From: Variovorax beijingensis
GTDB lineage: Bacteria > Pseudomonadota > Gammaproteobacteria > Burkholderiales > Burkholderiaceae_C
DNA: 64,000 nucleotides
Reading direction: 5' to 3'
Assembly: GCF_003951285.1 (NCBI RefSeq)
Contig: NZ_RXFQ01000001.1
Coordinates: 310,001 to 374,000, forward strand
A model generated the notes under the pieces. The model was not told the origin of the DNA. It was given only the letters and a program-made list of their open reading frames with translations, and made no database searches. Below, piece after piece: positions 40,467-49,700 of this stretch. A program made the translations under genes and the position numbers. The first letter of the stretch is position 1. Each line of letters opens with the position of its first letter.

Positions 40467-41558
40467 TCAGCGCCCCGCCGCCGCCGTGGCCAGCGCGGAC
40501 AGCGTGTCGTCGATGCGCGGGGGTTCGGCTGTTTTCACCAGCGCCTGCAGCTGCTGCAACTGCGTGGCGGCGGCCTGCGTGCGCCGCGATGCGGGATCGA
40601 AATAGCGGTTCAGCGATGCGGCCACCGTGGCGAGTTCGCTGCGCGCGGCGTCCACCTGCCGCGACAGCAGCGAGAGCCGCGCATTGAGCAGCTTGAGCTT
40701 GAGGTTCTCGCGCAGGAAATAGGTCTGGTCAGGTGCCAGCAGCACCGCTTCTGGACGCTCGATGCGCCCGACCCGCACCAGCGACCGCGCCTCGGCGCGC
40801 ACCGTCAGCAGCACCCTCTCCCACCAGACGGCGTCGGCGGGAATGGGCTCGGGCTGCCAGGCATTGAGGCCCGAGCCGCGCGTGGCCACGGCGTTGAGCG
40901 GCGGCAGGTCGTCCACGCTGCGCATCAGCTCGTCGAGTTTTTGCAGCGCCTCGCCGCTGTCGGCGCTCGCGCTGCTGCGCAGGCGGTCGGCGTCGCGCTG
41001 CATGGCGCGCTGCAGCGGCGCCAGCCTGGGCTGCGCGGCGCGCGCGATGCGCAGGTCGCCGGACTTGAGGGCCGCCAGCAAGGGCTCCACGCTGCCCGTG
41101 ACCTGCGCCTGCTGCAGAGCCAGGCGCAGGGCCGATTCGATGTCGACCACCAGGTTCTCGTCGCGCGAGCGCGAGAGGCTTTGCATCAGTTCTTCGAGCT
41201 GCGAACGCTGAAGCGCGACCTCGGCAACGCGGGTTTCGGTGAGCGCGGCGCGTGCCGCGGTGTCCCGCACCGTGTCGATGGCCTGGCGGGCCAGCGTGCG
41301 CGCCTCGAGCGATTGGGCCAGCGCATCGGCGCTCTGGCGCGCCAGCTGCTCCTGCATGCCGCCGACCTTCTGCCACAGCGAGATGGCCATCACCAGGGCC
41401 GCCATTGCCACGATGGCCAGCAGGCCGAAGCCGATGCGCGAGAGCATCGTTGCGGCGGCCGCCTGCGATTCGGGCGACTGCGCCGTCGCCAGCGTGGCGG
41501 GCACCGGCGCGGCGGCAGATGGGGGGGAGAAGTCGTCGGACGGGGACGCGGCACTCAT
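40467..41558 (-). CDS. hemX: HemX, membrane protein of the heme operon
   Basis: A 363-residue protein with a short cytoplasmic part rich in Ala/Pro/Ser, one helix at about 42-61 (IGFGLLAIVAMAALVMAISL) and a long periplasmic region with a coiled coil (about 65-135) and helical bundle. It matches HemX, once annotated as a uroporphyrinogen-III C-methyltransferase, though it lacks any SAM-binding motif; the activity is doubtful. The ATG at 41558 overlaps the hemD stop by 4 bp. Confidence 0.88.
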   Translation of the reverse strand: MSAASPSDDFSPPSAAAPVPATLATAQSPESQAAAATMLSRIGFGLLAIVAMAALVMAISLWQKVGGMQEQLARQSADALAQSLEARTLARQAIDTVRDTAARAALTETRVAEVALQRSQLEELMQSLSRSRDENLVVDIESALRLALQQAQVTGSVEPLLAALKSGDLRIARAAQPRLAPLQRAMQRDADRLRSSASADSGEALQKLDELMRSVDDLPPLNAVATRGSGLNAWQPEPIPADAVWWERVLLTVRAEARSLVRVGRIERPEAVLLAPDQTYFLRENLKLKLLNARLSLLSRQVDAARSELATVAASLNRYFDPASRRTQAAATQLQQLQALVKTAEPPRIDDTLSALATAAAGR

Positions 41559-42328
41559 GCGAAGGATTCTATCGACGCGACCAAGGCCTCCCGCAGAGGC
41601 GAGCACACGCGCACCGAACCGAATCCCGCGGCCCGCGCGGCTTCGCCGATGCGCGCATGGGTCGCCACCGCGCTTGCCGCATGCCAGTTGGTACCCGGCA
41701 TGGCATCGCACAGGTTGGCAATGGCCTCCGAGCTGCTGAACAGCCAGACCGCACGCCCCGCGGCGCCGTCGAGTGCCAGTGCACGCGCCGCGTCGTCGAA
41801 GGATGGCGGCAGGCGCCGGTAGGCGACCACGGTGTCGCGCAGCCCCTGGGCGGCGTCGATCTCGTTGGCGAGCCAGTCGCGTCCGCTCGGCCGGCCGGCC
41901 GCATCGCCGCCGCGCACGATCAGCACGCGCACGCCCTGGCCGACCTGCCCTTTCACGCGCTCCCACAGGGCCTCGGAGTCGAAGCGGGCGGCGTCGGAAG
42001 GTGGTGCGTCGATGGCGCCTTGCGGCACGCCGGCACGCAAGAGCGCGCGCGCCGTGCCCGGCCCCGTGGCCCAGAAGCGCGGGCCGGCCGCGCGTTGTCC
42101 CTTTTCCGCGTGCATGAAGAAATGCTCGACGGCGGTGGCGCTCACGAACATCAGCGCCGCGTAGTCCGCAAGCCGCTTCCACGCAGCGCGCAACGGCTCC
42201 GCCTCGATGGCGGGCTCGATGGCGATCAGCGGCAGCACCGCGGCATCCAGCCCGGCGGCCCGGAACTCATGCGCCCATTGCGCGGCCTCGCGCGCCGGCC
42301 GCGTGACGATGACGGGCTTGGCAGCCAT
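41555..42328 (-). CDS. hemD: Uroporphyrinogen-III synthase
   Basis: A 257-residue enzyme that cyclises hydroxymethylbilane with inversion of ring D. The family is poorly conserved; typical traits are the opening PVIVTRPAREAAQWAHEFRA, the LMFVSATAVEHFF strand and a late WLFSSSEAIANL segment. The ATG at 42328 (MAAKPVIVT) is used although the frame is open through hemC. It lies 17 bp after hemC and overlaps hemX by 4 bp. Operon position strengthens the call. Confidence 0.92.
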   Translation of the reverse strand: MAAKPVIVTRPAREAAQWAHEFRAAGLDAAVLPLIAIEPAIEAEPLRAAWKRLADYAALMFVSATAVEHFFMHAEKGQRAAGPRFWATGPGTARALLRAGVPQGAIDAPPSDAARFDSEALWERVKGQVGQGVRVLIVRGGDAAGRPSGRDWLANEIDAAQGLRDTVVAYRRLPPSFDDAARALALDGAAGRAVWLFSSSEAIANLCDAMPGTNWHAASAVATHARIGEAARAAGFGSVRVCSPLREALVASIESFA

Positions 42329-42345
42329 CGTTCTTTGGAAGCTCT

Positions 42346-43272
42346 TCAGTGCGCGCCGGCGTCGCGCAGCAGCGCGGCGGCGCGTTCGCCGAGCGCGCCG
42401 GCCTGCGCAAAGTCGGCAGCCGGGGCTTGCGCATGAATCCGCACCAGCGCGGCGTGGCCCTCGGGGTCGCCCCATGCCGCATCGATGCGAAGCGCACCGT
42501 CGGCCTGCCAGCGCGCATGGGCTGCCAGCGGCATGGAACAGCTGCCGCCCATCGACCGGCTCACTGCACGCTCGGCGGCGGTGGCCAGCCAATCGCGCGG
42601 ATGCGACAGCGTGGCCAGCAGCGCGATCAGGTCCGTGCGGTCGGCCCGCACCTCGATGCCGAGTGCGCCCTGCCCCGCGGCCGGCAGCATGGTGTCGGGA
42701 TCGAAGGCGACCCGGATGCGGTGCTCGAGGCCCAGCCGCTTGAGCCCGGCCGCCGCGAGCACGATGGCGTCGTACTGGCCTTCGTCGAGCTTGCGCAGGC
42801 GGGTGTCGAGGTTGCCGCGCAGCGGCTCGATGCGCAGGTCGGGCCGCAGGGCGCGCAGCAGCACCACGCGCCGCAGGCTGGAGGTGCCGACGACGGCGCC
42901 CCGCGGCAGTTCGTCGAGCGAGGCATGGCGCGGCGACACCAGCGCATCGCGCGGGTCTTCGCGCTCCAGCACGCAGGCCAGCACGAAGCCCTCGGGCAGG
43001 TCCATCGGCACGTCTTTCAGCGAATGCACCGCAATGTCGGCGCGGCCTTCCTCGAGCGCGAGTTCGAGCTCCTTCACGAAGAGGCCCTTGCCGCCCACCT
43101 TGCTGAGCGACTTGTCCAGGATCTGGTCGCCCCGCGTCGTCATGCCCAGCAGGCTGACCGCGTGGCCTCGTTCCTGCAGCAGCGCCTGCACGTGCTCGGC
43201 CTGCCACAGGGCGAGCCGGCTTTCGCGCGTGGCGATCACGATATTGCTCAAGGCCGCTCCCAAAAAGTACAT
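42346..43272 (-). CDS. hemC: Porphobilinogen deaminase (hydroxymethylbilane synthase)
   Basis: A 308-residue enzyme that links four porphobilinogens. Cys245 in [11 protein letters not shown] binds the dipyrromethane cofactor; the catalytic Asp87 is in [10 protein letters not shown]; arginines in [12 protein letters not shown] and [12 protein letters not shown] bind the substrate carboxylates. The ATG at 43272 is used. Another possible start lies nine residues in ([10 protein letters not shown] has no Met, so the first is preferred). It diverges from ppc over 82 bp. Confidence 0.96.
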   Translation of the reverse strand: MYFLGAALSNIVIATRESRLALWQAEHVQALLQERGHAVSLLGMTTRGDQILDKSLSKVGGKGLFVKELELALEEGRADIAVHSLKDVPMDLPEGFVLACVLEREDPRDALVSPRHASLDELPRGAVVGTSSLRRVVLLRALRPDLRIEPLRGNLDTRLRKLDEGQYDAIVLAAAGLKRLGLEHRIRVAFDPDTMLPAAGQGALGIEVRADRTDLIALLATLSHPRDWLATAAERAVSRSMGGSCSMPLAAHARWQADGALRIDAAWGDPEGHAALVRIHAQAPAADFAQAGALGERAAALLRDAGAH

Positions 43273-43354
43273 GTTGAAGACCTCCGGAATGCTAGCATGT
43301 TGCGCCGCAACAACGCAGACGGCGCATTCTTTCTAGACCAGGAAAAACATCGAA
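43273..43354. promoter_or_regulatory. Divergent hemC-ppc promoter region with two palindromes
   Basis: The 82-bp gap serves both genes. It contains ATGCTAGCAT (43289-43298), a perfect 10-bp palindrome, and TTGCGCCGCAA (43300-43310), an 11-bp palindrome, side by side. A TAGCAT within the first could be a -10. Clear -35 boxes are not seen. The pair may be a binding site for a regulator shared by both genes. Confidence 0.35.
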
Positions 43355-46198
43355 ATGAAAGCCAGCAAGACTCCTGCGCCGCCCAAGCGCCGGCAAGCCG
43401 AAGACCAGCCGCTGATCGACGACATCCGGCTCCTGGGCCGCATCCTCGGCGACGTGATCCGCGAACAGGAGGGCGAGGAAAGTTATGCACTGGTCGAGAA
43501 GATCCGCACGCTGTCGGTGGCTTTCCGCCGCGACGCCGACCAGGCGGCCGACCGCGCGCTCAAGAACCTGCTCAAGGGCCTGAGCGCGGCCGAGACGGTG
43601 CGCGTGATCCGCGCCTTCACCTATTTCAGCCACCTGGCCAACCTGGCCGAAGACCGGCACCTGATCCGCCGCCGCACCGAGGCCGAGCGCGCCGGCGAAA
43701 GCGCCGACGGCGACCTGCAGACCGCTCTTGCGCGCATCCGCAAGGCCGGCGTCAAGCCCGACGAGGTGGTGGCCTCGCTGGCACGCAGCTATGTCTCGCC
43801 GGTGCTCACGGCGCACCCGACCGAAGTGCAGCGCAAGAGCATCCTCGATGCCGAGCGCGCCATTGCGCAGCTGCTCACCACGCGCGACGAGATCAAGCTG
43901 CGCCAGAGCGCCTACGCCGGTGCCAAGGACGCGCTCACGCCGATCGAGTTTGCCGAGAACGAAACGCAGATGCGCATCCGCGTCACGCAGATATGGCAGA
44001 CGCGGCTGCTGCGCTTTTCCAAGCTCACCGTGGCCGACGAGATCGAGAATGCGCTGAGCTACTACGAAGCCACCTTCCTGCGCGAGATTCCACGCGTCTA
44101 TGCCGACCTCGAAAAGGCGCTGGGCCAGGGCGGCGTGGTGCCTTCGGTGGCGTCGTTCCTGCGCATGGGCCAGTGGATCGGCGGCGACCGCGACGGCAAT
44201 CCCAACGTGACGGCCGAAACGCTCGAATACGCCTTGCGCCGCCAGGCCGAGCTGGCGCTGCGCCACTACCTCACCGAAGTGCACTACCTCGGCGGCGAGC
44301 TCTCGCTGTCCGCCACGCTGGTGGACGTCTCGGTCGAGATGCAGGCGCTGGCCGAGCGCTCGCCCGACACCAGCGAGCACCGCAAGGACGAGCCCTACCG
44401 CCGCGCGCTCACCGGCGTGTATGCGCGCCTGGCCGCCACGCTGCGCGAGCTCACCGGCGGCGAGGCCGCGCGCCACGCCGTGCCGCCGCAGAACCCCTAC
44501 GCGAAGGCCGAGGAATTCCTGGCCGACCTGCACACGGTGGAAGAGTCGCTCGTCGAGAAGCACGGCAGCGTGCTGGCGGCGCCGCGCCTGCGGCCGCTGA
44601 TCCGTGCGGTCGAGGTGTTCGGCTTCCACCTGGCCACGGTCGACCTGCGCCAGAGCTCGGACAAGCACGAGGCCGTGATCGCCGAACTGCTGGCCACCGC
44701 GCGCATCGAACCCGCCTACGCCTCGCTGGCGGAAGATGCCAAGCAGACGCTGCTGCTCAAGCTGCTCGACGACGCGCGTCCGCTGCGCGTGCCCGATGCC
44801 GAATACTCACCACTGGCGCAAAGCGAACTCGCAATCTTCGCGGCCGCGCGCACCGCGCGAGCGCGCTACGGCGCGGCGGCCATCCGCCACTACATCATCA
44901 GCCACACCGAGACGGTGAGCGACCTGCTCGAGGCCCTGCTGCTGCAAAAGGAAGTGGGCCTCTTGCGTGGCGCGATGAACGGCAAGGCCACCTGCGACCT
45001 GATCGTGGTGCCGCTGTTCGAAACCATCGAGGACCTGCGCAATGCCGCGCCCATCGTGCGCGCCTTCTATGCGCTGCCAAACATCCAGGCGCTCATCGAG
45101 CGCTCGGGTGCCGAGCAGGACGTGATGCTCGGCTACAGCGACAGCAACAAGGACGGCGGCATCTTCACGAGCAACTGGGAGCTCTACCGCGCGGGCATTG
45201 CGCTGGTCGCGCTGTTCGACGAGCTCAACAAGAAGAAGGCCAACCCGATTCGCCTGCGCATGTTCCATGGCCGCGGCGGCACGGTGGGGCGCGGCGGCGG
45301 CCCGAGCTACCAGGCGATCCTCGCGCAACCGCCCGGCACGGTGCGCGGCCAGATCCGCCTCACCGAACAGGGCGAGGTCATCGGTTCGAAATATGCCAAC
45401 CGCGAGATCGGCCGGCGCAACCTCGAGACGCTGGTGGCCGCCACCCTCGAAGCCACGCTGCTGCCGCAGGCCAAGTCGGCGCCCGCCACATTCCTTTCGG
45501 CGGCGGCAGAGCTGTCGGCCGCGAGCATGTCGGCCTACCGCAAGCTGGTCTATGAAACACCGGGCTTCGGCGACTACTTTTTCGGCTCCACGCCGATCCG
45601 CGAGATTGCCGAGCTCAACATCGGCTCGCGTCCCGCCTCGCGCAACCCGAGCCACAAGATCGACGACCTGCGCGCCGTGCCATGGAGCTTCAGCTGGGGC
45701 CAGTGCCGGCTCACCATTCCCGGCTGGTTCGGCTTCGGCTCGGGCGTGGAGCAGTTCCTGGCGTCGGCCGCAACGCCGGCCGCGCGCAAGGAGCGCGTCG
45801 CGCTGCTGCGCCGCATGTATGCGCAGTGGCCGTTCTTTCGCACCCTGCTCTCCAACATGGACATGGTGCTGGCCAAGAGCGACCTCGCGCTGGCTTCGCG
45901 CTACGCCGAGCTCGTGACCGACCGCAAGCTGCGCCAGAAGGTGTTCGCGATGATCGACACCGAGTGGCACCGCACCTCCGACGCGCTCACCCTCATCACG
46001 GGCGCCAAGCAAAGGCTCGAAGGCAACGCCGAGATGCAGCGCTCGGTGCGCCACCGCTTTCCGTACATCGATCCGCTGCACCACCTGCAGGTCGAGCTGA
46101 TGCGCCGCTTCCGCGCGGGCGAAGGCGGCGAACGGCTGCAGCGCGGCATCCACATCTCGATCAACGGGGTGGCGGCCGGTTTGCGCAATACCGGCTGA
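43355..46198 (+). CDS. ppc: Phosphoenolpyruvate carboxylase
   Basis: A 947-residue enzyme that makes oxaloacetate from PEP and bicarbonate to refill the TCA cycle. The catalytic His154 is in [25 protein letters not shown] (about 591-602) and [14 protein letters not shown] (about 638-651) are the other active-site signatures. The C terminus ends in NTG, the usual last residues that bind the feedback inhibitor aspartate. The ATG at 43355 is preceded by CCAGGAAAAA. It is adjacent to hemC, as in many proteobacteria. Confidence 0.98.
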   Translation: MKASKTPAPPKRRQAEDQPLIDDIRLLGRILGDVIREQEGEESYALVEKIRTLSVAFRRDADQAADRALKNLLKGLSAAETVRVIRAFTYFSHLANLAEDRHLIRRRTEAERAGESADGDLQTALARIRKAGVKPDEVVASLARSYVSPVLTAHPTEVQRKSILDAERAIAQLLTTRDEIKLRQSAYAGAKDALTPIEFAENETQMRIRVTQIWQTRLLRFSKLTVADEIENALSYYEATFLREIPRVYADLEKALGQGGVVPSVASFLRMGQWIGGDRDGNPNVTAETLEYALRRQAELALRHYLTEVHYLGGELSLSATLVDVSVEMQALAERSPDTSEHRKDEPYRRALTGVYARLAATLRELTGGEAARHAVPPQNPYAKAEEFLADLHTVEESLVEKHGSVLAAPRLRPLIRAVEVFGFHLATVDLRQSSDKHEAVIAELLATARIEPAYASLAEDAKQTLLLKLLDDARPLRVPDAEYSPLAQSELAIFAAARTARARYGAAAIRHYIISHTETVSDLLEALLLQKEVGLLRGAMNGKATCDLIVVPLFETIEDLRNAAPIVRAFYALPNIQALIERSGAEQDVMLGYSDSNKDGGIFTSNWELYRAGIALVALFDELNKKKANPIRLRMFHGRGGTVGRGGGPSYQAILAQPPGTVRGQIRLTEQGEVIGSKYANREIGRRNLETLVAATLEATLLPQAKSAPATFLSAAAELSAASMSAYRKLVYETPGFGDYFFGSTPIREIAELNIGSRPASRNPSHKIDDLRAVPWSFSWGQCRLTIPGWFGFGSGVEQFLASAATPAARKERVALLRRMYAQWPFFRTLLSNMDMVLAKSDLALASRYAELVTDRKLRQKVFAMIDTEWHRTSDALTLITGAKQRLEGNAEMQRSVRHRFPYIDPLHHLQVELMRRFRAGEGGERLQRGIHISINGVAAGLRNTG

Positions 46199-46224
46199 GC
46201 GGTTCCGGATCGATCGAAAGAACC

Positions 46225-46254
46225 AGGAAAGGGCGCCCTTGTGCGCCCTTTCCT
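46225..46254 (+). terminator. Hairpin terminator of ppc
   Basis: AGGAAAGGGCGC (46225-46236), loop CCTTGT, GCGCCCTTTCCT (46243-46254): a perfect 12-bp stem, 26 bp past the ppc stop. No long T-tract follows, though T residues are inside the second arm. It should stop or slow transcription. Confidence 0.6.
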
Positions 46255-46381
46255 ACGCAAGGAATCGCGTAATAGCAATCTGTAAGGTCAATTAAGAGAG
46301 TAGGGTCGGGGGACGTTCAAAGTTTCTCGCTATCTCTCGCAATTGCGCGGCAGCTCGAGTCGTATTCAGGAGCCCGTCGCC

Positions 46382-46603
46382 ATGTCCACCCCACAGTCGC
46401 TGACCCATTCACAGATCGATTTCGTCAACAACGATTTCGAAGCCCTGGCCTCCCACATGCGCCATTGCGCACGTGCCCACGGACGATGGTTCCCGGTGCG
46501 AAGCCACATGCAGCGGGTACGCGCACTCCTTGCAGGCCGGATCGTCACGATGGCTTGCGTTGCGGTTGCCTTCGTTGGTATGGGGCTGTTCGCCCTCGCT
46601 TGA
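46382..46603 (+). CDS. Hypothetical small single-pass membrane protein
   Basis: A 73-residue frame starting ATG at 46382 with AGGAG nine bases before. The N-terminal half is polar with several His and Arg (MRHCARAHGRWFPVR); residues 52-72 (GRIVTMACVAVAFVGMGLFA) form one membrane helix, followed by the stop. No family is recognised. A good ribosome site and a clean amphipathic-then-hydrophobic layout support a real gene. It lies between ppc and the ndvB-like gene, and a terminator-like inverted repeat follows it. Confidence 0.5.
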   Translation: MSTPQSLTHSQIDFVNNDFEALASHMRHCARAHGRWFPVRSHMQRVRALLAGRIVTMACVAVAFVGMGLFALA

Positions 46604-46682
46604 GGGTGGCCGCGCCTGAACCGACCCGGGCTGCAATTTTCCCCGACAGGGGCGAACAGGTGGCCCCCCCCTTCGAGTTCCG

Positions 46683-46715
46683 GACAAAGGCGGCGCAATG
46701 AGCGCCGCCTTTGTC
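46683..46715. promoter_or_regulatory. Perfect 14-bp inverted repeat enclosing the ndvB start codon
   Basis: GACAAAGGCGGCGC (46683-46696) and GCGCCGCCTTTGTC (46702-46715) are exact inverted repeats with the loop AATGA, which contains the ATG of the ndvB-like gene. The only Shine-Dalgarno-like bases (AAAGG) are in the left arm. It can be the terminator of the small upstream gene, a translation-blocking hairpin, or both. Confidence 0.7.
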
Positions 46716-49700
46716 GTTGGCCGGCTCGCAGATCTCAGCAGCTACGCGCGCACGCTGCTCCTCGCTCCCCATGAGCCGGTGGCACCGCCGATCCGCGCCG
46801 AACTCTTCGGCGCCCAGCGCTTCGAGCAGCACGGCCACAGCCTGGCCCGCGCCCAGGTGGTCGAACTCGACCCGCACCGCGCACGCGAGGGAGCGCCCTT
46901 TTTTCCGCGCGTGGACGAGAACCTCGAATCGCTGCGCAACGCCTTCGACTACATCGCGCTGATCTCGCAGAGCGGGCGCTATGTGTCTCCCGCGGCCGAA
47001 TGGCTGCTCGACAACTTCCATCTGGTGGAAGCGCAGCTCCAGCAGATTCACGACGGCGTGCCGCGCAGCTACTACGCGCGCCTGCCCAAGCTCGCCACGC
47101 CGCCGCTCGCGGGCCTGCCGCGCGTCTACGGCATGGCGTGGGCCTACGTGGCCCACACCGACAGCGTGCTCAACAAGACGCTGTTCACCGCCTTTCTCAA
47201 CGCCTACCAGGACATCGACGAGCTCACGCTCGGCGAGCTGTGGGCGCTGCCCACCACCCTGCGCGTGGTGCTGCTCGAAAACCTGCGCCGCCTGGCCGAG
47301 AGCATTGCGGAGAACAAGGTGGCACGCGAAATAGCGCACGCGGTGTGGGACGCAGCGCCGCACCTGTCGACGCAAGACCTCGACACGCTGTACCGCGCAT
47401 TGCAAAGCCACAACCTTCAGGACGCCTACCTCACGCAGCTCTGGCAGCGCCTGCCGGTGGAGCATGGCGAGAACGTGCCGGCGCTGGTGCGCTGGACCGA
47501 ACAGCACTGCCCCAACGGAGCGGCGCTGATCAGTGAGGCGCAGAACGCGCAGGCCGCCGCCAACCTCACGGTCGGCAACATCATCACCACGCTGCGCATG
47601 ATCGGCCAGGTCGAGTGGAGCGACCTGATCGAACCCGTGAGCCGTTCGCTGCGCGTGCTGCGCGAACTGCCGAGCTTCGCAGGCGAAAGCGAGCTCACGC
47701 GCCAGCAGATCACGCATGCGATGGAGCGGGTCGCGCGCGACAGCGGCCGCTCCGAGCGCGAGGTGGCGCAGGCCGTGGTGCGGCTCGCATCCGCTGCGCT
47801 GGCTGACGACGCAAGCGCCGGCAGGGATCGCGCCGACGGCACCGCCGGCTGCTACCTGTTCGGCCAGGGGCGTGGCGCGCTGGTCGCGGCACTGCATTCC
47901 GACGCGGCGGTGGGCCGTGCCGGCGGCCCGGCAGGGGTGCGGCCGCGGCGCAGCCGCCGCGGCTGGCGCTTGCCGGCCTATGTGCTCTTCATCGTCCTGG
48001 GCACCGCGTGGCTGCTGGCGGCCGTGGCGCATGGCCTGCCGCAGCCTCGCGGCTGGACCACCCTCGCGGCGATGGCGCTGCTCGCATGGCCGCTCTCGGA
48101 GGCGTTGATCGCGCTGGCGCAGCGCATCATGGCCGAGTCGGTGCGGGTGCAGGCGCTGCCGCGCCTCGACTTCGCGGCCGGCATTCCCGAGCGGCACCGC
48201 ACGCTGGTCGTCATTCCCACGCTGCTGAACTCGCCCGCGAACAATGCGCAGCTCGCTCATCGGCTCGAACTGCACTGGCTCGCCAATCGCGAGGCGCACG
48301 CCCAGTTCGCGCTGCTGACCGACTGGGCCGACGCGCCCCAAGCCTCGCTGCCGGAAGACGCAGCGCTGCTCGACGATGCCATTGCGCACATTGCCGCGCT
48401 CAATGCGAAGTATCCGGCGCCCGCCGGCGCGGCCTCGCGCTTCCTGCTGCTGCACCGGCCGCGCAGCTGGAGCGGTACCGAGGAACGCTGGATGGGCTGG
48501 GAGCGCAAGCGCGGCAAGCTCGAAATGCTGCTGCGCCTCTTGGCAACCGGCGACGCCAGCGGCTTTCTGCCGCTCGCGCCGGGCCAGCAGCTGGCGCCGG
48601 GACGAACGCCCTATGTACTGACCCTCGACAGCGACACGGGCCTGCCGCCGGGCGCGCTGCGCGAGCTGGTGTCGATTGCCGCCCACCCGCTCAATGCGCC
48701 CGAAATCGATGCGAAGAGCCGGCGCATGGTGGCGGGCTTCGGCATCCTCCAGCCGCGCATCGTGACGCCGTTCCCGATGCGCAGCGAGCGCTCGTTCTTC
48801 CACTGGATGTTTGCCGGGCAGTGCGGGCTCGACCCCTACGGCAGCGGCGCGTCCGACATCTACCAGGACGTGTTCGGCAGCGGCTCCTTCACCGGCAAGG
48901 GCCTGCTCAACGTGCGCGCGGTGCATGCCGCGCTCGACAGGCGCCTGCCCGAAGGCGCGGTGCTGAGCCATGATCTGCTCGAAGGCACGGTCGCGCGCTG
49001 CGCGATGGTGAGCGACGTGGTGCTGATCGAGGACCACCCGCACCACTCGGGCGTGGCCGCATCGCGCGTGCACCGCTGGGTGCGCGGCGACTGGCAGCTG
49101 CTGCCGCTGCTGTGGCGCGCCAGGCACTTCGGCATCGACGCGCTCGGGCTCTGGAAAATGGGCGACAACCTGCGCCGCTCGCTGGTGGTGCCCGCCTCCT
49201 TCGCGCTGCTGGTGCTCGTGGTCTTCACGCAGGCCATGCCGCTCGGATGGGCGCTGGCCGCGGTCGCCTCGGCGCTCACGCTCGGCCCTCTGCTCGGCGC
49301 CCTGGCCGGGCTGGTGCCGACACGCCGCGCCATCGAGCTGCGCCACTTCCTCGACGTCGGCGCGGTCGAGCTGCTGCGGGCCATGGCGGGCGCGGCCTGG
49401 CAGTTCGTGCAGCTGGCGGCGCAGACGCGCCTGCTGCTCGATGCGATGTTCCTGGCGACATGGCGGCTCACCGTCAGCCGCAGGCACCTGCTCCAATGGA
49501 CCACCACGGCGCAGGCCCAAGCCCAGTCCAGCCAGCGGCTGCCGCCTTTCCTGCGCAATGCCGCCCTCAGCAGCGTGCTGTGCCTGGCGCTGGCTGTGGC
49601 GGCGGCGCGCTGGAGCGCCTATCCGGTGGCCGGGCCGCTGCTGTTCCTGGCCTGGGCGCTGGCGCCGTTCGCGGCCTGGTGGAGCAGCCGCGTCGATCCG

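Noticed and set aside
41555..43207. A 550-codon frame joining hemC antisense-like text to hemD
   Set aside because: The upstream part is an out-of-frame shadow of hemC; HemD starts at the ATG at 42328.
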